From assembly GCF_030123405.1 (NCBI RefSeq), contig NZ_CP126110.1, positions 2,418,001-2,482,000 on the forward strand: a stretch of DNA of 64,000 bases, written 5' to 3'. The translations under genes and the position numbers were made by a program. Source of the DNA: Neobacillus sp. WH10. GTDB taxonomy: Bacteria > Bacillota > Bacilli > Bacillales > Cytobacillaceae. Positions 1-9,190 of this stretch are shown here, piece after piece. Under the pieces are notes generated by a model, which saw nothing but the letters and a program-made list of their open reading frames with translations, did no database searches and was not told where the DNA came from. Positions within the stretch are counted from its first letter, which is position 1; each line of letters opens with the position of its first letter.

Positions 1-155
1 AAGCAAGATATGGTGAAGAAATAGCTTTAGAAATTGGCAATGTTCAGAAACAAACTGAAACGTTGAACGATAGCATAGTAACTCAAACTAAAGAAGTTGA
101 TGAGGTAGTTTTCGCAATTACTGACGTTAATACACAAATTGAAAAACTAAAATAA
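1..155 (+). CDS. Methyl-accepting chemotaxis protein, C-terminal fragment (gene cut by window edge)
   Basis: An open frame enters from the left edge (first full codon at base 3) and stops with TAA at 153-155. The roughly 50 residues seen, including KQTETLND and DVNTQIEKLK, closely match the last 50 residues of the complete chemoreceptor that follows (HNQTEELN, EVNTQIVKLK). It is therefore the C-terminal tail of a paralogous chemoreceptor whose sensor and signalling domains lie outside the window. The two receptor genes appear to be a tandem duplication. Confidence 0.85.
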   Translation, partial: ARYGEEIALEIGNVQKQTETLNDSIVTQTKEVDEVVFAITDVNTQIEKLK

Positions 156-171
156 AAAGCTGTTACTTTTG

Positions 172-206
172 AAACGCTTTCGCAGCTTTGCGAAGGCGTT
201 TTAATT
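172..206 (+). terminator. Intrinsic terminator after the first chemoreceptor gene
   Basis: The inverted repeat AACGC-TTTCGCA / TTGCGAA-GGCGTT is followed by TTTTAATT, just after the stop codon at 155. Confidence 0.6.
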
Positions 207-312
207 CCCCACTTATATTTTGATAGAAAAGTTTTTTTACAATTTTTTTTATATCAAAGGCTGTTTTCGTAAAGTTCGTTGCTTTTTTTTGTAATTTAAC
301 TTTAACTATCTG

Positions 313-442
313 AGTTGATTGTAGCGGAGGGCACTTGACTCCTGCGGGAAAAAGAGGGAAGTGGGAGACCCCGCAGGCGGTAACGCCGAGGAGGCTCCCA
401 TCCCTCCCCGCGGAAAGCAAGTGCCTGGAGCGGAAATCAACG
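313..442. repeat. GC-rich interspersed repeat, copy 1
   Basis: A GC-rich block in AT-rich surroundings starts with GTTGATTGTAGCGG and ends with GGAGCGGAAATCAAC, giving imperfect terminal inverted repeats. Inside are complementary segments such as CCTGCGGG and CCCCGCAGG. A longer copy lies at 16667-16982. Related blocks are, from memory, common between genes in Bacillaceae and behave like non-coding, MITE-like or structured repeats. It lies in the 356-base gap between the two chemoreceptor genes and happens to be open in the receptor frame, so automatic calling could extend the next gene falsely to 335. Confidence 0.7.
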
Positions 443-511
443 GGCAAACTTTATAGTCTAAAAACAACAATCTATGCGAAAAGAGCCTATCCAAAAGAGG
501 AGAAGATAAAA

Positions 512-2761
512 ATGTGGAGAAAAAAGTCAAGAAGTAAATTGAGGGAATGGTTTAGTAATGTATTACTAAAAAAGACACGAAAAACTTCATTTACAGATTT
601 AAGTAAGCGGTTTATAAATATGAATATGAATATTAAACTTTGGGGCAGTTTTATTTTCATATTATTATTATTATCATCTATATCGATTGTTTCATTAACT
701 AAATTAAACCTTTTAAGTGATGATGTGCGATTCATAGGAAAAACTCAAGTACCAGAGATTCAATTAATTGGAGACATAAAAGAAGAGGTCATTCGGATTC
801 GTCTAAATGCAACTAAGCACGCTTATGAACAAAGTGGAGATGAAAAAGCAAATTTAGAAAAGGCTGTTAATAAAGATATCATAAATGTAAGAAAAAATAT
901 AAAAAAAATGAACAAACAATTTGTTACAGATAACAATAAAAAATTATTTATCGAGTTCAGCAAAGAGTTTGAAAATTTCGCTAATGCTATTCCATCTTTC
1001 TTTGAAAAATCTAGTAGCAGTGATTATTACACAACACATGGAAGTTTAGGAGTATTAGCCTATCAAGGGGATATGACGATTGAAGCTCTTGATAAAGTTT
1101 CTAAAGATGTTCATACGGACACGAATAAGATTATTAACGAAGCCGATCAGGACTCAACTCGTTCCATTATTCAAATTATTATCTTTTCCGTGGTTGCGAT
1201 TCTTTTTAGTGTATTAATTGCAATCTTTATTACGAGACTTATTCGTCGTTCTGTTATTAGAGTTGTAAAAAATGTTGACACTACCACAAATTCTGTTACA
1301 GAAATAAAAAAATCGATAGATAAAACCTCCCATAGTGCACAAGAATTAGCTGCCTCTATGATCAAAGCAAATGATTCTGTAAGCGAACTTGTTGCCTCTA
1401 TTCAACAGACAGCTGGAAACACCAATCTAACGGCTTCAGGTGTGGATGAAATCTCTGCTGCAGTAGAACAAATGAGTAGTTCAATTAATTTAGTGGCAGC
1501 GAGTGCAGAGCACTTGGATATGTCTACGGAAGAAACATCTTCTGCTATTCAAGAAATGATGTTTTCTATTGAACAAGTAGCTAATAACGTAGGTAACGCG
1601 GGTATAAGTGTGGAACAAATTACAAATGCAATTGAATTAATGAGCAAGTCCATTAAAGCTGTCAGTGAAAATGCAGTGAATCTGACTATCATGGCTGAAC
1701 AATCTTTTGAAACGGTTGAGGAAATGGTCTTATCGATTAAGAGAGTCGCAGATAGTGCCCACACAGTTAATGATCTTAGTAATTCTGTAAAACAGGATGC
1801 CTTTGAAGGAACGATCTCACTGAATGAAACATTAAATGGGATGAAAGAAATTTCAAAGGTGATTAACAAAGCAAGCGATGTGATTGAGAACTTGGGGAAA
1901 AGCTCTGAAGAAATCGGTAGTATTATCAAAGTTATTGATGATATCGCTGATCAAACCAATCTATTAGCTCTTAATGCCGCAATTGAGGCAGCGCGTGCTG
2001 GTGAAAATGGAAGAGGCTTTGCCGTTGTGGCAGATGAAGTGAGAAAGCTAGCTGAACGTTCTGCAATGGCAACAAAAGAAATTTCTATTAGAATCAAAGA
2101 AATACAAAATGAAACCGCAGTTGCAGTTGCTTCAATCAAAGAAGGTGAACAGAAAGTAAATATTGGAAATGAATTGGCAGAAAAAACGAATCAAGCAATC
2201 AAGAAAATAACTGAAGGTATTGCTCAAGTGAATGATGAAATGAACCTAATCGCCAAAGCAACGGAAGATCAAACGAAAAATAGTGAATTTCTTACAAAAG
2301 CGGTTGAGAATGTAACGAAACAAGCAACAGAAATGACACAATCAACAAAAGAACAATCCATTTCTGCAGAAGAAATCGTTCTAGGTATACAAAATACAAA
2401 AGACCGGGTTGAACAAATCAGTTTGGCAACGGCTGAACAAGCACAAAGCAGTCAAACCATCGTAGAAGCAATTGAAAATGTCACCACTCAATCAAGCTCT
2501 GTGACAAATGCCACAAAGGAACAAGCTCTGACTGCTGAAGAAATTGTTCGTAATATCAATAGTATTAAAGAAATGGTTCAACAAATGAAGATTGCAACGA
2601 ATGACCAAGCAAAGTACGGTAAAGAAATTGCCTTAGAGGTTGGAAATGTTCATAATCAAACAGAAGAACTAAATGCTAATATTATTACTGAAACGAAGGA
2701 AGTGGCCGAAGTGATTGAAGCTATTTCTGAGGTAAATACACAAATAGTAAAACTAAAGTAA
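512..2761 (+). CDS. Methyl-accepting chemotaxis protein
   Basis: This 749-residue transmembrane chemoreceptor signals to the CheA/CheW array to control flagellar rotation. It has a basic cytoplasmic start (1-42), TM1 at about 43-62, an extracellular four-helix-bundle-like sensor, TM2 at about 219-240, and a long coiled-coil signalling region. The conserved hairpin tip (ADQTNLLALNAAIEAARAG) is near residues 480-500. ATG 512 is chosen because AAGAGGAG precedes it; the frame is open back to 335 only through a non-coding repeat. I see no obvious HAMP motif after TM2, and the ligand cannot be told. cheR follows downstream. Confidence 0.93.
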   Translation: MWRKKSRSKLREWFSNVLLKKTRKTSFTDLSKRFINMNMNIKLWGSFIFILLLLSSISIVSLTKLNLLSDDVRFIGKTQVPEIQLIGDIKEEVIRIRLNATKHAYEQSGDEKANLEKAVNKDIINVRKNIKKMNKQFVTDNNKKLFIEFSKEFENFANAIPSFFEKSSSSDYYTTHGSLGVLAYQGDMTIEALDKVSKDVHTDTNKIINEADQDSTRSIIQIIIFSVVAILFSVLIAIFITRLIRRSVIRVVKNVDTTTNSVTEIKKSIDKTSHSAQELAASMIKANDSVSELVASIQQTAGNTNLTASGVDEISAAVEQMSSSINLVAASAEHLDMSTEETSSAIQEMMFSIEQVANNVGNAGISVEQITNAIELMSKSIKAVSENAVNLTIMAEQSFETVEEMVLSIKRVADSAHTVNDLSNSVKQDAFEGTISLNETLNGMKEISKVINKASDVIENLGKSSEEIGSIIKVIDDIADQTNLLALNAAIEAARAGENGRGFAVVADEVRKLAERSAMATKEISIRIKEIQNETAVAVASIKEGEQKVNIGNELAEKTNQAIKKITEGIAQVNDEMNLIAKATEDQTKNSEFLTKAVENVTKQATEMTQSTKEQSISAEEIVLGIQNTKDRVEQISLATAEQAQSSQTIVEAIENVTTQSSSVTNATKEQALTAEEIVRNINSIKEMVQQMKIATNDQAKYGKEIALEVGNVHNQTEELNANIITETKEVAEVIEAISEVNTQIVKLK

Positions 2762-2775
2762 TAGGAATATCTAAA

Positions 2776-2810
2776 AGGTGCCTTTGCAAAATTTGCAAGG
2801 GTATTTTTTA
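2776..2810 (+). terminator. Intrinsic terminator after the chemoreceptor
   Basis: The hairpin CCTTTGCAAA / TTTGCAAGG is followed by GTATTTTTT, 15 bases after the stop at 2761. Confidence 0.65.
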
Positions 2811-3078
2811 AAGTACTCCGAAAAAGCCGTAAGGGATTAATCTCAGGAATATCTTATTTTGATGGATAATATTAATAAGAATAAAAAAAACAAAAACTAT
2901 CAAAAATATTTGAATCAATTTTGAAAAATTATGGTAATATGAGAAGTATAATTACTTATTCTCAAATCAATGTTGTAATAGTTCTCTACAGAACCAAATT
3001 AAATGAGTGAATAAGGTGATTGAAGCAATGCTTAGGAAAATATACAACAGATAATATTAACGTAAATAGCTTCTGGGA
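2811..3078. other. Intergenic region before cheR, no gene seen
   Basis: AT-rich leader with a small palindrome (GTTCT-CTAC-AGAAC near 2978-2995) and a TATAAT at 2947-2952 lacking a well-placed -35. I cannot assign a promoter with confidence. No sigma-D box was found here. Confidence 0.4.
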
Positions 3079-3942
3079 ATGAACGGTACCACTTCATTTG
3101 TGGAGACGTTTAATCAGATGCCTGCTGAAAAAGGAAGAGATTATGTGATACATAAAATGATGGAATTAGCGATGAAAATTAAGGGATTTTGCGGAATTGA
3201 TTTTACAATGAATCTAGCAAGTTTAGACTTGAAAGTATCAAGAAGGCTTAATGAAATAGGATTTAATTTAGATGAATATATAAACTATTTACAAACAGAC
3301 ACAAATGAATGGGATAAACTTGTGGAACATATTACCATAAATGAAACCTACTTTTTTAGGGAATTTAACCAACTAGAAGAATTTCAGAACTTGCTAAAGA
3401 AACAATCAGGTAAATATATCAATGTATGGTGTATCCCTTGTTCTACTGGGGAAGAGGCCTTTTCCCTTGCTATCTTGGCAAAGGAGGTAGAACTTTCAAC
3501 AGGCAATCAAGTTAGAATCGTGGCATCAGATCTTAACAAAAAAGTTTTGGAACATGCTAAAAGAGGTCATTATTCAAAAAATTCTTTATCATTTAGAAGA
3601 ATTCCGGAAAACAAAGAGTATCTTAAAAAGTACTTTATTGAAACTGAGAGTGGCTATGAAGTGAAAAATGAAATTAAACAAATGGTTTCATTTGAACCAT
3701 TTAACTTGACTGATTTCACTACATATACAAAATACAATCAAATTGATATTATTTTCTGCCGAAATGTCTTGTTCTATTTTAATGAAGAGATTATTAAAAA
3801 GGTTATTAAAGGTTTTCATTCAATCTTAAACAATGATGGATATTTATTTTTGGGTCACGCAGAGTCCATCTCAAGTTTTGATAGTAAATTTATCTCAGTT
3901 CACACAAAAGAAGCTTTTTACTACAAGAAAGATATTTTGTAA
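3079..3942 (+). CDS. cheR: Chemotaxis protein methyltransferase CheR
   Basis: CheR transfers methyl groups from S-adenosylmethionine to glutamates of chemoreceptors, providing adaptation. The 287-residue product has the CheR N-terminal helical domain (about 30-100, with the receptor-recognition part SRRLNEIGF) and the Rossmann methyltransferase domain. Landmarks are TINETYFFRE, the SAM loop IPCSTGEEAFSLAI, and IIFCRNVLFYF. It is about 30 residues longer at the N terminus than B. subtilis CheR, and ATG 3079 has no good ribosome site, so a start a few codons downstream (e.g. 3118) is possible. It is the only cytosolic chemotaxis enzyme gene in the window; cheA, cheB, cheW, cheY and cheD are absent. 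Confidence 0.93.
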   Translation: MNGTTSFVETFNQMPAEKGRDYVIHKMMELAMKIKGFCGIDFTMNLASLDLKVSRRLNEIGFNLDEYINYLQTDTNEWDKLVEHITINETYFFREFNQLEEFQNLLKKQSGKYINVWCIPCSTGEEAFSLAILAKEVELSTGNQVRIVASDLNKKVLEHAKRGHYSKNSLSFRRIPENKEYLKKYFIETESGYEVKNEIKQMVSFEPFNLTDFTTYTKYNQIDIIFCRNVLFYFNEEIIKKVIKGFHSILNNDGYLFLGHAESISSFDSKFISVHTKEAFYYKKDIL

Positions 3943-4042
3943 CTTATCATGTTTTTTTGTAGAAAGTTAAGGTATAATAGCTACATTATTTTGATATATT
4001 TTGATAGATTTTTATGATGAAATTTTTTGGAGGTGAATCCAT

Positions 4043-4486
4043 TTGAAAATACAAGAAACAGTTAGGATGAATATAGGTGACCAACGACTTTCAACAACTG
4101 AACGGACTTCAGTTAATTCAGCTTCATTTCAAAAGATTTTGAACTCCTATTCCAAAGAACTAACCGAGGATCACCTCCATCAGCTGTTGCAGGACATCGA
4201 TCAACAAGGTCTGCAGCTAAGCGAAAAGCCAACGTTAAACGAACTCCATAAATACAAAAATTTGGTCAAACAATTTATGGGTGAGGTAACGAAAAACGGG
4301 ATGGGCTTATACCAAACAGAAAGCTGGGATCTGTATGGTGGAAATAAAACACTTAAGACGATCCAAGTACTCGATCATAAATTAATGGAATTAACGGATC
4401 ATGTTATAAACCAACAAAATGCGGGTCTTTCCATTTTGGAGAGAATCGGGGAAATCAAGGGCTTATTGATTAACCTTTATTCGTAA
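4043..4486 (+). CDS. YaaR/DUF327-family protein
   Basis: 147 residues starting at TTG 4043 behind TTGGAGGTGAA. The sequence (FQKILNSYSKELTEDHL, LNELHKYKNLVKQFMGEV, ERIGEIKGLLINLY) matches my memory of the YaaR/DUF327 family in length and pattern. In B. subtilis yaaR lies near holB and is not a flagellar gene, and its function is not established. Here it sits between cheR and flagellar rod genes, suggesting a motility-linked paralog. The protein is soluble and helical with no signal peptide. Confidence 0.7.
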   Translation: MKIQETVRMNIGDQRLSTTERTSVNSASFQKILNSYSKELTEDHLHQLLQDIDQQGLQLSEKPTLNELHKYKNLVKQFMGEVTKNGMGLYQTESWDLYGGNKTLKTIQVLDHKLMELTDHVINQQNAGLSILERIGEIKGLLINLYS

Positions 4487-4621
4487 TACTGTTCTTATTA
4501 ATTAGTTATTCTGTCATTGTTAATGTACAAGAATCAAGGGTTCCCTGAGCCTATTCTATTAAGCAACGTTGTTGCGGTTCTGGCAATGAATACTTTAGTA
4601 AACTAGTGAGGGAGCGAAAAG

Positions 4622-5044
4622 GTGCAAACATATGTAAACGAAATCTTCCTAGGGCTCATTTTGATCGGCGTGATTTATTTGGCTGTTCGAGACTCGCTCC
4701 GACGGAAGTTAGACTCTAATAAGGATTTGTATCAAAAAATGAACGAAAACCAAAAACAATTGATCCAAGAAATCACCGAGCTAAAAATCACCCTTAGACA
4801 ATATCAACAAACAATAAAAGCTGAGAACGAGCAATGGAGGATCGATAGACATGAATTGGTAGCATCTATAAAAGCAACTGAAAAAACGATGAGTGGCCAA
4901 AATTTGTTATTACATGACCGCTATAAGGAAATTTTTGATTTACATAATCAAGGTCTTTCCGTTGATCAAATTGCTATGAAGCTTGAAAAAGGCTCCGGTG
5001 AAGTAGCTTTTATTTTACAGCTGGCTGTCCAAGAGAGCATCTAA
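4622..5044 (+). CDS. SwrB-like membrane-anchored coiled-coil protein (DUF6115)
   Basis: 140 residues from GTG 4622 (ribosome site GAGGGAG). One N-terminal membrane segment (about 8-24) is followed by a long charged coiled coil (about 30-105) and a C-terminal helix-turn-helix-like tail (IFDLHNQGLSVDQIAMKLEKGSGEVAFIL). This matches B. subtilis SwrB (YlxL), which promotes flagellar basal-body and export-apparatus assembly. In B. subtilis swrB follows sigD; here it precedes flhO. It may act on assembly of the FliF-FliG base; that role is inferred from the family. Confidence 0.65.
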   Translation: MQTYVNEIFLGLILIGVIYLAVRDSLRRKLDSNKDLYQKMNENQKQLIQEITELKITLRQYQQTIKAENEQWRIDRHELVASIKATEKTMSGQNLLLHDRYKEIFDLHNQGLSVDQIAMKLEKGSGEVAFILQLAVQESI

Positions 5045-5059
5045 GAAGGGGGATTAATC

Positions 5060-5950
5060 ATGATAAGAGGTTTATATTCAGCAGCTTCAGGGATGTTTTC
5101 ACTGGAGCGAAAGCAAGAAACATTGGCCGATAATCTGGCCAATGCACAAACACCAGGATATAAAAAGGATGATGCAGTTCAACGGGCGTTCCCGAAATTA
5201 TTAATTCAACGAATCCAGGACTTTAATGAAAATGGGAAGATCACCAGTGCTGGAGCCTTCCAATTACCTGGACAGGCTATTACAATAGGTGAATTATATA
5301 ATGGTGTGTATACACAGGAACGAATACCTAGTTTCAGTCAAGGGGCACTGGTAGAAACGGGAAATCCGTTAGACCTTGCGATTGAAGATCAGGGGATTCC
5401 AGCGCAAATGATAAATGGCCGGTCCGTGAAACCGGCTGCCTTCTTTGCCGTACAGCTCCCTGATGGAACTATTGGCTACACAAGGAATGGAAAGTGGGAT
5501 TTAGATGCAAATGGTCACCTAGTGACATCAGAAGGTTATCTTGTGTTAGGGGCGGATCATAATCCTATCCAAATGACTGACAGTATTCGTAAAGAGGATT
5601 TGTTCATTAGCCCGGATGGCCAGTTAATCGCCTATCCAAATGATCCATCAAGAACAAGGGCGGCCGGCCAGATTGGCCTGGCAGTGATACAAAATCCAGC
5701 TGAACTTCGTCGTCTGGGGGGAAATGTATTCCAGTCTGAAAACCCAGTACCATTTATCCAAGATGCTGGAGGAACTAATCCGGGTATTTCTCTTTATCAA
5801 GGATTCATTGAACAGTCGAATGTCGATCCAGGTCAAACGATGACAGATATGATGATGACGATTAAGGGGTATGAAGCAAACCAAAAGGTAATAAGTGTTT
5901 ATGATAACTCTTTACAACAACTATACTCGGTCGGCAAGTTAAACGGATAA
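5060..5950 (+). CDS. flhO: Flagellar rod/hook-basal body protein FlhO (FlgF/FlgG family)
   Basis: This 296-residue axial protein forms part of the flagellar rod. The N-terminal flagellar rod motif (RGLYSAASGM and LADNLANAQTPGYKK) and the C-terminal helix (GFIEQSNVDPGQTMTDMM, GYEANQKVISVYDNSL) are typical of FlgF/FlgG proteins. A good ribosome site (AAGAAGGGGGA) precedes ATG 5060. It pairs with the next gene as flhO-flhP do in B. subtilis, and lies 15 bases after the swrB-like gene, so the two are probably cotranscribed. Confidence 0.88.
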   Translation: MIRGLYSAASGMFSLERKQETLADNLANAQTPGYKKDDAVQRAFPKLLIQRIQDFNENGKITSAGAFQLPGQAITIGELYNGVYTQERIPSFSQGALVETGNPLDLAIEDQGIPAQMINGRSVKPAAFFAVQLPDGTIGYTRNGKWDLDANGHLVTSEGYLVLGADHNPIQMTDSIRKEDLFISPDGQLIAYPNDPSRTRAAGQIGLAVIQNPAELRRLGGNVFQSENPVPFIQDAGGTNPGISLYQGFIEQSNVDPGQTMTDMMMTIKGYEANQKVISVYDNSLQQLYSVGKLNG

Positions 5951-6027
5951 TCTGCTTCTTCCATCAGTGGGAGTCTTTTTACTAGTTAGAAAACGATAAA
6001 AAACGCTAAGAATAGGAGATAAGCATT

Positions 6028-6885
6028 TTGAATACGTCATTATTTATCTCATCAGGTGCTTTGCAAGCATACCAGCAAAAAATTGATACGACAGCAAATA
6101 ATGTTGCCAATGTGAACACAATCGGTTTTAAACGCAGGGACCAAAGCTTTTCTGAGATTTTAGCATCGCAATTTAACAATCAGCCACTAATAAATCAAGA
6201 AATCGGAAGGCATACACCTAATGGAATACGAGTTGGTTATGGCACAAGGACAGGGCTTACACAACTTGACATCGAGCAAGGTCAAGCAGTTCAAACAGAC
6301 AATCCTTTTGATCTCATGATATCTGGAAAGGGATTTTTCCAAGTTGGTTATCCATCTGCATTAGCTGGAGGACCTAACGAGGTGAGATATACACGCGATG
6401 GGAATTTCCATGTTAGTCCAAATCCCCAAAAACCGGGAAGCTATCATTTAGTAAACGCCAATGGGGGTTATCTGTTAGACCAGAATGGTAATCCAATCGA
6501 ACTAGATGGACAATATGAAGTGAACATCGATTCGATGGGACAAATTCAGTTGAAAAGTAAAAATGGTCAAGGAGCAACATTCAAATCAGCTCAGCAAGTG
6601 GGTATTGTGGATATTCAAAATCCTCACGTGTTACAGAATGTCGGTGAAAATGAATTCGCGATTGATCCCAATGCATTAGCGAATGGTAGAAATGCAGCCA
6701 ATTATGTGAGAATGATGGTCCCAGGAGAGATACAAATCTCAACGGGTTATCTCGAAGGATCGAATGTCGATTTGTCAAAAGAAATGACCAATCTGATGAC
6801 AGCTCAGCGGGGGTTTCAATTAAACTCTAGAGCGGTTTCCTATGCAGATCAGATGTCAGGGATTACCAATAATATATTAAAGTAA
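6028..6885 (+). CDS. flhP: Flagellar rod/hook-basal body protein FlhP (FlgG family)
   Basis: 285-residue FlgG-type rod protein starting at TTG 6028 behind AGGAGATAA. The N-terminal motif (TTANNVANVNTIGFKRRDQ), the middle FlgE/F/G domain and the C-terminal YLEGSNVDLSKEMTNLM segment are clear. It lies outside the cell as part of the distal rod and follows flhO by 77 bases. A strong terminator follows, so flhO-flhP end a transcription unit. Confidence 0.88.
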   Translation: MNTSLFISSGALQAYQQKIDTTANNVANVNTIGFKRRDQSFSEILASQFNNQPLINQEIGRHTPNGIRVGYGTRTGLTQLDIEQGQAVQTDNPFDLMISGKGFFQVGYPSALAGGPNEVRYTRDGNFHVSPNPQKPGSYHLVNANGGYLLDQNGNPIELDGQYEVNIDSMGQIQLKSKNGQGATFKSAQQVGIVDIQNPHVLQNVGENEFAIDPNALANGRNAANYVRMMVPGEIQISTGYLEGSNVDLSKEMTNLMTAQRGFQLNSRAVSYADQMSGITNNILK

Positions 6886-6913
6886 TTTTTGAACACTAAT
6901 AAGATTGACTAGA

Positions 6914-6959
6914 AAAGGCCGCTTCCTCGTAAATCCTCGAGGTAATTGCGGCTTTTTTT
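6914..6959 (+). terminator. Intrinsic terminator after flhP
   Basis: The nested stem GGCCGC...CCTCG / CGAGG...GCGGC ends in a T7 run. Confidence 0.8.
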
Positions 6960-7020
6960 ACATATCATCAAATATGTTAATTAGCCATAGGTTTTGCTTA
7001 ATAATACTAATCACTTCCTT

Positions 7021-7047
7021 TAAACTATTTTGAAATGCTTCCGATAA
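7021..7047 (+). promoter_or_regulatory. Sigma-D promoter for fliD
   Basis: TAAA at 7021-7024, a 15-base spacer, then TCCGATAA at 7040-7047. This is a near-exact match to the B. subtilis sigma-D pattern TAAA-N15-GCCGATAA, 133 bases before the fliD start. Confidence 0.85.
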
Positions 7048-7179
7048 ATAATGATATATGGGTATTTACCTATGGATTCCTTAAAAGAAGATAAAATCCT
7101 GCCGAGAATTGGACATAATTTTGCATACGTAATAAAAATATTTTTAAAAAAATTGCTTTTTATAAAGGAGGAAAACGAT

Positions 7180-8730
7180 ATGGTTAATTTGACAACACAT
7201 GTATCCGGATTAGCATCAGGTTTGGATACAGAAAAAATAGTAAGTGACATGATGAAGGTAAATAGAGTTCCTTTAGATAAACTGCAACAAGCGAAAACGC
7301 TTAACACATGGAAAACTGCGGCCTATCGAGAAGTCAACTTGAAAATAGCTAGTTTCAGAGACGCAATGCAGGATTTAAGACTGCAAGGAACGTTTAACGC
7401 ACAAAAAGCGACTTCAAGCAATGCAAGTCTTGATGTTTCAATGGCTGGTGAGTCTAAACTTCTAAACTTCACGATTTCAGAAGCAAAACTTGCTACATTG
7501 GGAACAAGTAGTTCGGTAAGTTTTGACACGAAAATAGGAAAAGGGACGGACAAAATTGACCCTAATGCAACCGCTGACTTAACGTTTAAACTTAATGGAA
7601 CTGAAATCACCATACCTAAAGATAGTAATTTTGATCAGGCGATTGCACAGATCAATTCGAAAAGTGCAGACACAAATGTCAAAGTTGCAAATGTAGGGGG
7701 TTCATTAGTATTTTCATCCACTGATGCAGGCGCAGGTAAACCAATTACGATATCCGATTCTAGCCCTGATATGCAGTCACTATTAAAGATTACCAACGGA
7801 GCTACAAACGCTATTGATCCAGTTGATCAGTTTTCTGCTGGTACATTTACTAACGGGGCGCCTGCTGAGTCAGGATATGTTGTCATCAATGGTACAAAAA
7901 TCACTGTATCCGATAACACGTTCACATATGATGGTGTTCAAATCAAATTAAAAGCAGCGGTTTCTGTGGATAACCCAGCTACTGTAAATGTTGTTTCAGA
8001 TACAGATAAGATCTTTGACAAATTGAAGACATTTGTTGATAAATACAATGAGCTTATAAATGATTTAAATGACAAACTTTCTGAGAGTAAAAACCGTAAC
8101 TTCCCACCTTTAACTGAGGCACAAAAGAAAGATATGAAAGAAGCAGATATTAAGTTATGGGAGGATAAAGCAAAAAGTGGTCTACTCGCAAATGATCCTG
8201 CGATCCGTCAATTCCTTACACAGCTTCGTTCAAGCATGAGTGAAATTATTAAAGGAGAAGGGATTAATCCATCTTTTGACTCACTGCCAGAAATCGGAAT
8301 CACAACTAGCAAGGATTATAAAGACAATGGTAAATTAGTTTTAGATGAGTCTAAGCTAAAATCACTGTTGACTACTAATCTGACTGATATCCAAAAAATG
8401 TTTTCCAACAAGTTCGAGACTGATAATCCGAATGATACAACTATAACAAGTGCTGACAAACACAAAAATAGTGGATATGCGTTCAGGGTTTATGATCGGA
8501 TTGGCGACATTATATCACAACTAAAAGTAAAAGCTGGGGCACCAGGAACGATTTCTGTTAACAGCGTATTAGGAAAAGAGGCTGCCTCCATTGACGAAAG
8601 AATGGTAAAAGTTCAGAACCGAGTATATGCGCAAGAGCAAGCCTTATGGACAAAATTTAACGCTATGGAAAAAGCCCTGCAACAACTAAATAGTCAGAGT
8701 TCATTTTGGTATAACCAACTTGGGCAATAG
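7180..8730 (+). CDS. fliD: Flagellar filament cap protein FliD (HAP2)
   Basis: FliD caps the filament tip and helps flagellin monomers fold into the filament. The 516-residue product starts at ATG 7180 behind AAAGGAGG; upstream in-frame codons to 7051 overlap the promoter and are not used. It has the FliD N-terminal domain (TTHVSGLASGLDTEKIVSDM), variable middle domains, and a C-terminal coiled coil (MVKVQNRVYAQEQALWTKF). It has its own sigma-D promoter and terminator. In B. subtilis fliD is followed by fliS-fliT; here fliS-fliT lie 14.5 kb away. Confidence 0.93.
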   Translation: MVNLTTHVSGLASGLDTEKIVSDMMKVNRVPLDKLQQAKTLNTWKTAAYREVNLKIASFRDAMQDLRLQGTFNAQKATSSNASLDVSMAGESKLLNFTISEAKLATLGTSSSVSFDTKIGKGTDKIDPNATADLTFKLNGTEITIPKDSNFDQAIAQINSKSADTNVKVANVGGSLVFSSTDAGAGKPITISDSSPDMQSLLKITNGATNAIDPVDQFSAGTFTNGAPAESGYVVINGTKITVSDNTFTYDGVQIKLKAAVSVDNPATVNVVSDTDKIFDKLKTFVDKYNELINDLNDKLSESKNRNFPPLTEAQKKDMKEADIKLWEDKAKSGLLANDPAIRQFLTQLRSSMSEIIKGEGINPSFDSLPEIGITTSKDYKDNGKLVLDESKLKSLLTTNLTDIQKMFSNKFETDNPNDTTITSADKHKNSGYAFRVYDRIGDIISQLKVKAGAPGTISVNSVLGKEAASIDERMVKVQNRVYAQEQALWTKFNAMEKALQQLNSQSSFWYNQLGQ

Positions 8731-8749
8731 TAATTCAACATTGTTCAAA

Positions 8750-8779
8750 AGAGTCACTCTATATGGGTGACTCTTTTTC
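8750..8779 (+). terminator. Intrinsic terminator after fliD
   Basis: The 8-bp stem AGAGTCAC / GTGACTCT is followed by TTTTTCT. Confidence 0.85.
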
Positions 8780-8860
8780 TATTGATTTAAGACAAAAATT
8801 ATCGACATTAATTCCTTATATGTTCTCTATTCCAATACAAAAAAAGTTTGATAAAACTAC

Positions 8861-8887
8861 TAAACCAATTGTTTGATCCACCGATAA
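8861..8887 (+). promoter_or_regulatory. Sigma-D promoter P1 upstream of hag
   Basis: TAAA at 8861-8864, a 15-base spacer and ACCGATAA at 8880-8887 match the sigma-D consensus except for the first base of the -10. It lies about 390 bases before hag in a 549-base gene-free region. The downstream sequence (AACAATAAATAACAA then ATTCTTCG) recurs beside P2. Confidence 0.8.
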
Positions 8888-9025
8888 CAATAAATAACAA
8901 AGGATTCTTCGAATAAAAGGACTGCAAAACAAATCGTTGAAACCAGAACACAATATGTTTTGATGTCCCATAAGAATACATATGATCGAATTCTTTTAAG
9001 AAATTAAAAAAATGTAGAAAAAAAC

Positions 9026-9052
9026 TAAACGAATTATTTAATTTACCGATAA
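9026..9052 (+). promoter_or_regulatory. Sigma-D promoter P2 upstream of hag
   Basis: TAAA at 9026-9029, a 15-base spacer and ACCGATAA at 9045-9052. The box and about 45 bases after it resemble P1, 165 bases upstream, so the promoter block looks duplicated. Confidence 0.8.
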
Positions 9053-9190
9053 GAATAAATACCAAGATAATTCTTCGGTAAAACAGGCGAAAAATATTTT
9101 GATAAACGGTATAAGAATTCTAAAAAGTAGAATTGTACAAGATAAATACCAATCAAACTATCGAAATGTTCAAAATGTCTAAAATTTTAT

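Noticed and set aside
335..511. N-terminal extension of the chemoreceptor to 335
   Set aside because: The extension translates a GC-rich non-coding repeat; a good ribosome site and ATG lie at 512.
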